A stretch of DNA of 64,000 nucleotides, from contig NZ_JARLTC010000008.1 of the NCBI RefSeq assembly GCF_029382225.1, forward strand, positions 1-64,000. Direction: 5' to 3'. The position numbers and the translations under genes were made by a program. The notes beneath the pieces are model-generated. The model was given only the letters and a program-made list of their open reading frames with translations. It searched no databases and was not told where the DNA came from. This DNA comes from Spongiactinospora sp. TRM90649. GTDB taxonomy: Bacteria; Actinomycetota; Actinomycetes; Streptosporangiales; Streptosporangiaceae. Positions within the stretch are counted from its first letter, which is position 1; the number at the start of each line of letters is the position of its first letter. This document shows, in pieces, positions 20,364 to 27,132 of the stretch.

Positions 20364-21674
20364 ATGGTCGAGCAGCCGCCCCAGTTCGGTAAGGAATTAC
20401 GGAAACGCCGGCTCGCCGCCGGTCTCTCCCTTACCGGGCTGGCGAAGAGGGTCAATTACAGCAAGGGCCAGCTCAGCAAAGTGGAACGGGGTCTGAAAAG
20501 ACCAAGCCGACTGCTGGCTGGACTATGCGACGTGGAACTGGCCGCGGAAGGTTCTTTGATCACCTTTCTCGATGAGGAGATCACCGATGCGGAAGGCGTC
20601 ACGACGAACGACGGCGGCACGGCCGGATCCCAGGAGGTGTGGCTGATGGGGCTGTCGCCGACAGGAGGAAGCCGGTTCCAGTCCATGAACCGGCGTCAGA
20701 TCATGACCACGGGCGCCGCGTCCCTCGTGGGACTCGCAGGCGTCGGCATCGGCGGGCGGATGCCAGGCTCCGCGGTGGAGGGAGAGTCACTCCTGTCCGC
20801 GTCTCGCTCGATCTTCGACGAGTACCGCAGACTCGGCCAGTCGGTCGAACCCGGGCTTCTCCTGCCCGCGCTCATCGCGCAGACCCACAGCCTGCGCGAA
20901 TACGCCGAACAGGCCGATCCGCGAACCCGTCGAGCTCTGCTGCTGCTGGGGTCCCGGTACGCGGAGTACATCGGCTGGCTGGTGCAGGAGATGGGTGACG
21001 AACAGGCCACCCTGTGGTGGACCCGCCGCGCCGTCGAGATGGCCGCGGCCGGCGGCGACCAGGACTTCGCCGCCTATGGTATGGCACGGCACGCCCTGAT
21101 CACGCTCTACCGTAACGACGCCGGACAAACGATCGAACTCGCCCGGCGCGCGCAGCGCGACACGGTTCTGCCGAGGATCCAGGGGCTCGCCTCCATGCAC
21201 GAGGCACAGGGACATGCCCTGGCCGGAAACCACACTGCCTGTATGTCCGCTCTCGATCGAGCGCGCACCGCACTCGATCGCCCCAGTGCGGACGAAGACA
21301 CTCCGATCATCGGCCCGACGAACCTCCCCGACCCGGTGACCATGATCACCGGTTGGTGCCTGTACGACCTGGGCCGCCCGCGCGAGGCGGCCGAGATCCT
21401 CGGCTCCCAGCTCGCCGGGGTGCGGCCAGAGGCCTTGCGCACACGGGTCCGCTACGGCGTGCGGCAGGCGCTCGCGCACGCGGCGGCCGGAGACGTGGAT
21501 CACGCCTGCCATCTGATCAGCGGTCTGTTGAACGACGTGGCGACCCTGAGATCCGCGACGGTGGCCATGGACCTCCCCCGGCTCGCGCGCGTGCTCGCCC
21601 GATATACGCATCACCCCGCCACGCGGGACCTCGCTCCCCGCCTCGGCGCCCTGACAACCACCGGTCTCCTCTAG
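20364..21674 (+). CDS. XRE-family regulator with TPR-like C-terminal region
   Basis: 436 aa. XRE helix-turn-helix at about residues 8-62 (ELRKRRLAAGLSLTGLAKRV, YSKGQLSKVERG), a short hydrophobic stretch after MNRRQIMTTGAASL near 110-135, then a helical TPR-like region to the end. This plan is common in actinobacterial regulators placed next to TIR, CHAT or NLR-like genes. ATG 20364 has GGAG 6 nt upstream; an upstream TTG at 20316 lacks one. Likely controls the TIR operon, perhaps through the GTTTCC repeats just upstream. Only 11 nt separate its stop from the TIR start. Confidence 0.82.
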   Translation: MVEQPPQFGKELRKRRLAAGLSLTGLAKRVNYSKGQLSKVERGLKRPSRLLAGLCDVELAAEGSLITFLDEEITDAEGVTTNDGGTAGSQEVWLMGLSPTGGSRFQSMNRRQIMTTGAASLVGLAGVGIGGRMPGSAVEGESLLSASRSIFDEYRRLGQSVEPGLLLPALIAQTHSLREYAEQADPRTRRALLLLGSRYAEYIGWLVQEMGDEQATLWWTRRAVEMAAAGGDQDFAAYGMARHALITLYRNDAGQTIELARRAQRDTVLPRIQGLASMHEAQGHALAGNHTACMSALDRARTALDRPSADEDTPIIGPTNLPDPVTMITGWCLYDLGRPREAAEILGSQLAGVRPEALRTRVRYGVRQALAHAAAGDVDHACHLISGLLNDVATLRSATVAMDLPRLARVLARYTHHPATRDLAPRLGALTTTGLL

Positions 21675-21685
21675 GAAGGCGATTC

Positions 21686-22417
21686 GTGTCCGAGATCTTC
21701 ATCAACTACCGCACCGGCGACGGCGACAAGACCGCCACCACGATCGAAACCAAGCTCGCCGACCGCTTCGGCAGGGAGCAGGTATTCCGGGACCGTACCT
21801 CGATCAGGCCCGGAGAACACTTTCCGCCCAGGCTGCTCCACGCGCTCCGGAGCAGCTCCGCCGTCGTCGCCGTCATAGGCCCGGGCTGGGCCCGCTCCCC
21901 TCTCCTACACGACGAGAAGGACTGGGTGCACCGAGAACTCGCCGAGGCGCTCGCCTGCCAGATCCACGTCGTCCCCGTCTTCGACGGCCTTGGTATCCAA
22001 CGGCTGAAGGCCGAGGAGCTACCGGCGGACCTCGCCCGGCTCGCCGAGATCCAGTACTTCGAGCTCGGCGGCAACCACACTCAGGACCAGCTCATCGCAC
22101 TCGGCAACCTCCTCGCGGATCTCGTGCCCGAGCTCAAGAAGACGGATCGCCTCGACGACCGTTCCAGCGAGCCGGGCACGGTGGCGAACTCTGTACACGA
22201 CACTCACGGCACGACCGTTCAGGGGCGCGACCTCAGCGGCACGTTCCACATGGGCAAGGGCGACATCCGGCAACACACTCACGACACCAACACCACCTAC
22301 GGCGGCTCGCACATCACCGGCCCCGGAGGCGTCCATGTGGCGGGCGACAACTCCGGCGGCATCAATCACCGATTTGGCGATTCCGCCATGCGGGATAAGG
22401 AGGACGACGTTCGTTGA
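21686..22417 (+). CDS. TIR-domain effector with C-terminal glycine-rich signalling motif
   Basis: 243 aa. Residues 1-150 form a TIR domain: IFINYRTGDGD, VFRDRTSIRPGEHF, VVAVIGPGW and DWVHRELAEAL, where E84 (W80-x3-E84) is the expected NADase glutamate. Residues 165-235 are a Gly/His/Thr-rich tail with GTFHMGKGDI (185-194) and a second glycine-rich segment GGVHVAGDNSGGI (214-226). The first matches the N-terminus of the next protein. GTG 21686 follows AGGAAGG. TIR NADases are known effectors of antiphage systems; NAD+ depletion is inferred here. The stop overlaps the next gene (TTGA). Confidence 0.85.
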   Translation: MSEIFINYRTGDGDKTATTIETKLADRFGREQVFRDRTSIRPGEHFPPRLLHALRSSSAVVAVIGPGWARSPLLHDEKDWVHRELAEALACQIHVVPVFDGLGIQRLKAEELPADLARLAEIQYFELGGNHTQDQLIALGNLLADLVPELKKTDRLDDRSSEPGTVANSVHDTHGTTVQGRDLSGTFHMGKGDIRQHTHDTNTTYGGSHITGPGGVHVAGDNSGGINHRFGDSAMRDKEDDVR

Positions 22418-24369
22418 ACGACCAGTTCATCTATAACATCGGGCATGCCGATGGGGATTTCCTCCTCGGCAATGGCGATATCAGCGATCTCCTGAGGGAT
22501 TCCAGCGGGAAAATGCCACGGGGTATCGTCGATGACCAGCTCGTATGGCTGCGGCGAAACTTCGTGCATCCCCGAGGTTTCGCGCGAGCGCGCAGCATCC
22601 TCGGCGAATACAGAACCGTATTCATTCGCGGTGTTCCGGGGAGCGGGAGAAGGACGGCGGCCAACATGCTGCTGTATGAACTGCGCGAGAAGGCCCGGAC
22701 ATTCCAAGAGCTACTGCTACAGGAGAACCGTCCCCATCATCTGGACCTGGAACAAGTGGGCAATGGAGACCTGCTGTTGCTCGATCTCATACCTGTGCAA
22801 GGAACGGACTGCCGCGAGGTCTGCGACGAGTTGGGGGCGCTACGCAAGACTGTAAAGGATCGAGCCGCCCACCTTGCGGTGGTCCTTTCCGATCACGCGG
22901 CCAGAACTCTGTCGTCCGACCTTCGGCGATTGGTCGTGGAGATGGCCGCTCCTGGAGCCGAGGGCGTGCTGCGCCGCCATCTTCGATCCGCAGGCATCAT
23001 CGTCCTGCCGGAGCAGCCATGGCCGTCTCCCATCCTTCACCACCTTCGTACCGGTCCGTCGCTGGACCAGGTCGCGCACTATGCCGACCTGGTGGCCGAA
23101 GCGCGGGCGAAAAGCGGCGGGCGTGGTGATCTGCAGGCGTGGTCGAAGGCCGTTAACAACTCACGCTCGAAGCTGGACGTTGGGTTACCCAGTGCGGACG
23201 GTGAGCCGGAAGGCCGCAGGCAGGCCCTGTTGATGGCCACCGCGATGCTGCACGGAGCACACGCCGACGATATCCACCAGGCGAGCAACCTACTGCTCCA
23301 AGCGCTGGAACACGACGGTGACGAGCAGCCGATCCTTGAGCGAACAGACCTCGCCACCCGCTTCAAGAAGATCGACGCATATATCAAGCCACGTTCAAGG
23401 GAAGTCCTGTTCCGATCATTCGACTACGACTACGTCGTCAGACAGCACTTCTGGAGAAATATTCCAGAAATTCGCGATCCACTACGGAAATGGGTACAGA
23501 AGGCGCTCACCATTGCCGGACTGGACCAGCGTGAACGCGACCTCCTGGTCGAGCGGTTCACCGAACTCTGCCTGGATGAGCGTTACCGACCCATGTTGAT
23601 GCCCCTGGTCGAAGACTGGTCCGCAAGGGGGAACAAGATTCATCTACGTGCGGCGGCCCTGACCTTGAGGCAGGGACTACTGGACGAGGAGAACGGCCAG
23701 TTCTTTCGCCGGCAGATCTATGAATCCGCCACAGCGGGAGAACCGTCCCACGGCCTCCGCTTCGTGCTGGTGCGGGCATGCAGCGACGTCATCGCCGTAC
23801 GGCATCCCGACGAAGCGATGGTCCGACTCCACCACCTGGCACGCCGGGAACGCGACGGGATACTCGCCCGCGAAACGCTCACCGAGCTTGCCTGCGGCAA
23901 GCACAGGCATCACCGGTTCATGCTGCGAAGACTGGAGGAGGGCCTTCAACGCCCCCGGCGCTGGCCGGTGGACTTCGACCTGTTTCACGACCTCACCGCC
24001 CCGGACGCCCTCACTGCCCCAGGACCAGACGGGCCCGGACTGCTCGCGGAACCGGAGATGAGACATCGGTTGACCAATGGGTGGCGTGCCGTCTTCACCC
24101 ACCATGCGGAGCGTGCCAAGGGCACGCGAGTACGTGACTGGCTGACGGCCGCACGAGATCGCGAAACATACCGGGAGGCACTGCTCGACGTGCTCGTCTC
24201 AGCGGCCACGCCCCGCATCCAGGTCCTGGCACCCCTGTACACCACCGCGCGCGACCTGCCGTACACCACCGAGGAAGAGCGGCAACGCGGCGCCCTCCTC
24301 GCGAAGACCCTGCGACAGAAGATCGCCGCGGCCACCAAGAACCACAAAGAAGGCGAGAGTCGTACATGA
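22414..24369 (+). CDS. NLR/STAND-like P-loop NTPase, putative receptor of the TIR system
   Basis: 651 aa from a TTG start with AAGGAGG 10 nt upstream, overlapping the TIR stop. Residues 8-24 (NIGHADGDFLLGNGDI) repeat the motif in the TIR tail. A P-loop follows at 73-81, GVPGSGRRT, with Arg in place of the Walker A Lys, then a Walker-B-like hydrophobic strand DLLLLDL at 119-125. The remaining ~400 residues look all-helical, with no recognisable enzyme motif, as expected of a sensor region. Base composition is clearly less GC-rich than the flanks. I infer a signal-sensing NTPase; no family name can be given with certainty. Confidence 0.65.
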   Translation: MNDQFIYNIGHADGDFLLGNGDISDLLRDSSGKMPRGIVDDQLVWLRRNFVHPRGFARARSILGEYRTVFIRGVPGSGRRTAANMLLYELREKARTFQELLLQENRPHHLDLEQVGNGDLLLLDLIPVQGTDCREVCDELGALRKTVKDRAAHLAVVLSDHAARTLSSDLRRLVVEMAAPGAEGVLRRHLRSAGIIVLPEQPWPSPILHHLRTGPSLDQVAHYADLVAEARAKSGGRGDLQAWSKAVNNSRSKLDVGLPSADGEPEGRRQALLMATAMLHGAHADDIHQASNLLLQALEHDGDEQPILERTDLATRFKKIDAYIKPRSREVLFRSFDYDYVVRQHFWRNIPEIRDPLRKWVQKALTIAGLDQRERDLLVERFTELCLDERYRPMLMPLVEDWSARGNKIHLRAAALTLRQGLLDEENGQFFRRQIYESATAGEPSHGLRFVLVRACSDVIAVRHPDEAMVRLHHLARRERDGILARETLTELACGKHRHHRFMLRRLEEGLQRPRRWPVDFDLFHDLTAPDALTAPGPDGPGLLAEPEMRHRLTNGWRAVFTHHAERAKGTRVRDWLTAARDRETYREALLDVLVSAATPRIQVLAPLYTTARDLPYTTEEERQRGALLAKTLRQKIAAATKNHKEGESRT

Positions 24370-25472
24370 GCCAGGGACGTGGAACGGTGGACATGTACTT
24401 TGCCGCCATCGGCACGGTGCTACTGCTCGGCCTCGGCTACTTCGCCCCATGGCCCTTCTGGGCATCGGTCCTGCTGGTCAGCGCGCTGGTGGCGGGCGCG
24501 ATACTCGTCACGCGGAGGGCAGGCCGTAGGCCGAGGCCGGAGTCCACCCCTGCCTACTCGTCGTTCCCTCCCGCCCCTAGACCGGAACAGAGACGGAAGC
24601 AGGTAGAGGAGATTCCGCTACCGAGTTCTACCAAGGATTACAATTTCCTGTTCTCGGCCACGGTGCTGTGGACCCCCAGCGAGGATACGTCGCACAACGT
24701 TCCTTTAAACCTGGAAGGCGTCGCCGTCCAGGCGGTCATCGAGCGCGCCAGAGAAGTGACCGAACGGTGGTCTCCGGAGCAGGTGAGCCTCGCCCAATGC
24801 GAATTGGGCGGCACGCTGGGACGCGCGCCGGAAGGCCATCGCGAAGTGCACGTCGTGGCGCAGGGAGTCGTCCTCACACTCGCGGACGACGACCGTAAGC
24901 GGCTGGAAATGCTAGCCATCCAGCGCAAGGAGATGGCCGTCTGGCAGCAGAACAAGGAGGCCGAACAAAGCAGACGGCGGTATCTCAGCGAGGACGTTTT
25001 GAAGAGCCCCGGCGCCGCGGTCGTCTGGCACCTGGACAGGAACGGTGAGCAGGTGGAAGCGACGGTGAACGACATCGTGCGCTTGACTCGGCTCTCCCTC
25101 GCGGCGCATGACAGGCTCCCCGAAGACCACGGAGCCGATCCAGCGCGCCCGCCATACCATGCGACGCCGGCCGACCATGCCGATGCCATGCTCTTCACCG
25201 CCGGCGTCGAGGATACGGACCAGCAAGCGTTCTTCGCCGCGGAACTGGCCGATCTGTTCACCAGGTACGGCAGCCAGGAAGCGGCGGACGACCTGCGGCG
25301 GCGCTTTGATCAGCCGCGGTCCCACCCGGCGTCGGAGGGGACCTTCAGGACACCAGAGGAGTCGAACCTCAACGGCACCGGTCACGACGACGGATCGGTC
25401 AATGGCTCGGCCGCCGCCTTGAACGTCGGCGCAGGGCCCGAGAGCGAGGATGGTGAACCTCGTCCCGAATGA
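24366..25472 (+). CDS. Two-TM membrane protein of the TIR-NTPase operon, unknown function
   Basis: 368 aa. Two hydrophobic segments at about 10-28 and 30-50 (VLLLGLGYFAPWPFW, ASVLLVSALVAGAILV), a proline-rich linker, a soluble alpha/beta region (about 95-185) running into a charged helical stretch (RKRLEMLAIQRKEMAVWQQN), and a polar disordered C-terminus. The order of the soluble part is reminiscent of SPFH/band-7 proteins, but I cannot confirm that. Overlaps the NTPase stop by ATGA, so it belongs to the same operon. It could anchor the complex or act as a membrane effector. Confidence 0.6.
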   Translation: MSQGRGTVDMYFAAIGTVLLLGLGYFAPWPFWASVLLVSALVAGAILVTRRAGRRPRPESTPAYSSFPPAPRPEQRRKQVEEIPLPSSTKDYNFLFSATVLWTPSEDTSHNVPLNLEGVAVQAVIERAREVTERWSPEQVSLAQCELGGTLGRAPEGHREVHVVAQGVVLTLADDDRKRLEMLAIQRKEMAVWQQNKEAEQSRRRYLSEDVLKSPGAAVVWHLDRNGEQVEATVNDIVRLTRLSLAAHDRLPEDHGADPARPPYHATPADHADAMLFTAGVEDTDQQAFFAAELADLFTRYGSQEAADDLRRRFDQPRSHPASEGTFRTPEESNLNGTGHDDGSVNGSAAALNVGAGPESEDGEPRPE

Positions 25473-25484
25473 CCCGGAACGAGG

Positions 25485-25775
25485 GTGTCGGTGCCCGGTC
25501 GCCGGATGTGGGCGGAGTCGTGGCGGCGGAGGGTCCGCAGGTGGAGAAGGCAGAGCAGGGACAGCGCGGCGCAGGTGGCGAGAGCCAAGGGGGACGCTGT
25601 TGGGGAGCAGGAGACCACCGAGGGCGCAGCGCTGCTTCAGCCCGCCCGCACCGCCCGTACCCGACACCCTGGAGTGCCTCGCCCCGCCCTCTCCAGCCCG
25701 AAACTCCGCACGGCCCTGGCCGTGCTGCTCCTCCTCATCGGCAGCGCCGGGGGCTTCCTCCTCGGCCGCGTCTGA
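25485..25775 (+). CDS. Small tail-anchored membrane protein, start uncertain
   Basis: Up to 96 aa. The C-terminus is a single transmembrane helix (LRTALAVLLLLIGSAGGFLL) followed by a stop, preceded by a soluble segment. The N-terminal 30 codons from GTG 25485 are unusually Arg/Trp-rich and may not be translated; GTG 25575 is another possible start. Starts 12 nt after the TIR-NTPase operon, so it may be its fifth gene. Coding evidence is weak. Confidence 0.35.
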   Translation: MSVPGRRMWAESWRRRVRRWRRQSRDSAAQVARAKGDAVGEQETTEGAALLQPARTARTRHPGVPRPALSSPKLRTALAVLLLLIGSAGGFLLGRV

Positions 25776-25801
25776 CCCGTCGAGGCGACCTCGTAGGAGG
25801 G

Positions 25802-26290
25802 TCAGAGGCGCTGGTACATGATGTGGAGGCCGACGTAGCCGTGGGTCGGGTGGTGGAAGCCCTCGGGGAGGGTGGTCATCAGGGCGAAGCCGAGTGAGCG
25901 CCACAGGGCGACCGCTCGGGTGTTGGTCTCGACGACGGCGTTGAACTGCATCGCCCGGAAGCCGTCCTCTCGGGCCTGCTTCAGGACGTGTTCGCCCAGG
26001 GCCCGGCCGACTCCATGGCCGGAGTGGGCCGGGTCGACCATGAAGCTCGCACTGGAGATGTGGGCGGCGCCGCCGCGGTGGTTGCGGACGCTGTTGGCGG
26101 TGCCCAGGATGGTCTCGTCCGGGGAGACGGCGACGAAGGTGCGGCCCGGGGGTGCCGGGAACCACATCTGCCTGGCCTGGGATTCGGTGGTGTCGCGATC
26201 CCAGGAGAACGTCTCACCCGCCCGCACGATGCCCTCCATGAACGCCCACATCCCGGGCCAGTCGTCCGGTGTCGCCTCTCTGATCAGCAT
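25802..26290 (-). CDS. GNAT-family N-acetyltransferase
   Basis: 162 aa from ATG 26290 (MLIREATPDDWPGM; an ATG 12 nt upstream is also open). Acetyl-CoA-binding motif region MVDPAHSGHGVGRALGEHVL and the C-terminal AVALWRSLGF fit a single-domain GNAT of the L-amino-acid/phosphinothricin acetyltransferase-like group. Substrate unknown. Stands alone between the accessory patch and the catabolic island. Confidence 0.82.
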   Translation of the reverse strand: MLIREATPDDWPGMWAFMEGIVRAGETFSWDRDTTESQARQMWFPAPPGRTFVAVSPDETILGTANSVRNHRGGAAHISSASFMVDPAHSGHGVGRALGEHVLKQAREDGFRAMQFNAVVETNTRAVALWRSLGFALMTTLPEGFHHPTHGYVGLHIMYQRL

Positions 26291-26469
26291 GGCCGCCAGC
26301 ATGCGTCAGCCGCCCGGGGGCCGCAACCGGGTTTCGGGCCGTGATTCTGGGGGTCACTGAGGGGAGGTCACGGGGAGTCAGCGGGTCCGTACGGGGGGCG
26401 GGTCCGTGCGGGGGGTGGGCGGTGGAGGGGGCGGGTGGAGGGAGAGGCGATTGCCGCAAAATCGCTTGT

Positions 26470-26485
26470 TGTTGATTATGCAACA
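26470..26485. promoter_or_regulatory. TGTTG-N6-CAACA inverted repeat before the MarR gene
   Basis: Perfect 5-bp arms (26470-26474, 26481-26485), ending 27 nt before the MarR ATG. The arm sequence is the same as in the palindrome after the gene (TGTTGAC/GTCAACA), so both are probably bound by this MarR protein. Confidence 0.5.
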
Positions 26486-26512
26486 CCGTCCCGCACAGAT
26501 TACGATCCCCCC

Positions 26513-26986
26513 ATGCCGGAGCGCGCGAACGTCAGGGATCTCGTCCCCATCGCCGAGTTGCTGTCCTATCGCCTGTCACGGACGTCGGCGGCGCTGTCCC
26601 GCAGCGCGGCGCTGCGCTACCGGCGCGAGTTCGACGTCACCCTCGGCGAGTGGCGGGCGATCGCCCTGATCGGGTCTGATCCGACGCTCACTCTGAACCG
26701 GATGGCTAGGCGCGCGGGTCTTGACAAAGCGCAGATGAGCCGGGTAGTGACCAAGTTGACGGAACGCGGCCTGGTCAACCGGACCGCGGGGTCCGGGCGG
26801 ACGTACCAGCTGGCGCTCACCGAGGCGGGCATCGAGGTCTACCGTGGCCTCATACTCGCGGCGAACGAGCGCGACGCGACGTTCCTGGCCGTCCTGTCGC
26901 CTGAGGAACGGCAGGTGCTGGTGCGGGCGCTGGACAAGCTGGCCGACCTCGCGCTGGATGTGGAGCGTCACGAACGCGATCTCTAG
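26513..26986 (+). CDS. MarR-family transcriptional regulator
   Basis: 157 aa. Winged helix in the centre (LTLNRMARRAGLDKAQMSRV, VTKLTERGLVNRTAG) with helical dimerisation segments at both ends. It lies upstream of the acyl-CoA ligase operon in the same direction; the intergenic space has a perfect 17-bp palindrome that it probably uses to repress that operon. Ligand perhaps an aromatic or fatty acyl-CoA, as for other MarR proteins next to CoA ligases; this is inference. Confidence 0.88.
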   Translation: MPERANVRDLVPIAELLSYRLSRTSAALSRSAALRYRREFDVTLGEWRAIALIGSDPTLTLNRMARRAGLDKAQMSRVVTKLTERGLVNRTAGSGRTYQLALTEAGIEVYRGLILAANERDATFLAVLSPEERQVLVRALDKLADLALDVERHERDL

Positions 26987-26988
26987 AG

Positions 26989-27005
26989 TGTTGACAAAGT
27001 CAACA
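26989..27005. promoter_or_regulatory. TGTTGAC-AAA-GTCAACA palindrome, MarR operator candidate
   Basis: Perfect 7-bp arms around AAA, three nt after the MarR stop and 41 nt before the first start of the ligase operon. Size and symmetry are those of a MarR-family operator. Confidence 0.65.
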
Positions 27006-27045
27006 GGTTCGCGTACTCCTAGAGCCAGCAAGAGGAGGTGGCTCG

Positions 27046-27132
27046 ATGGCCGACGCGGTCACGGTCTGCGCGTACGTCGTCCCGGGCGGACCACAGGTCC
27101 GGCGCACCGAATCCGGGACGGAGGAAGCTTGA
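27046..27132 (+). CDS. 28-residue small ORF ahead of the acyl-CoA ligase
   Basis: ATG 27046 has the best SD of the neighbourhood (AGGAGG at 27032-27037). The peptide begins MADAVTVCAYVV and ends ESGTEEA. Its TGA overlaps the ligase ATG (TGATG at 27130-27134). It may be a translational coupler, or the 5' remnant of a deleted gene: the first residues recall thiolase N-termini (MADAVIVDA-type), which is only a suggestion. Confidence 0.4.
   Translation: MADAVTVCAYVVPGGPQVRRTESGTEEA

Noticed and set aside
24366..25472. C-terminus of the two-TM protein as a third copy of the shared G-x-F-x-x-G-x-G-D-I motif
   Set aside because: GHDDGSVNG and LNVGAGPES near the end are glycine-rich, but the Phe and the GD-I part are missing, so the match is too weak.
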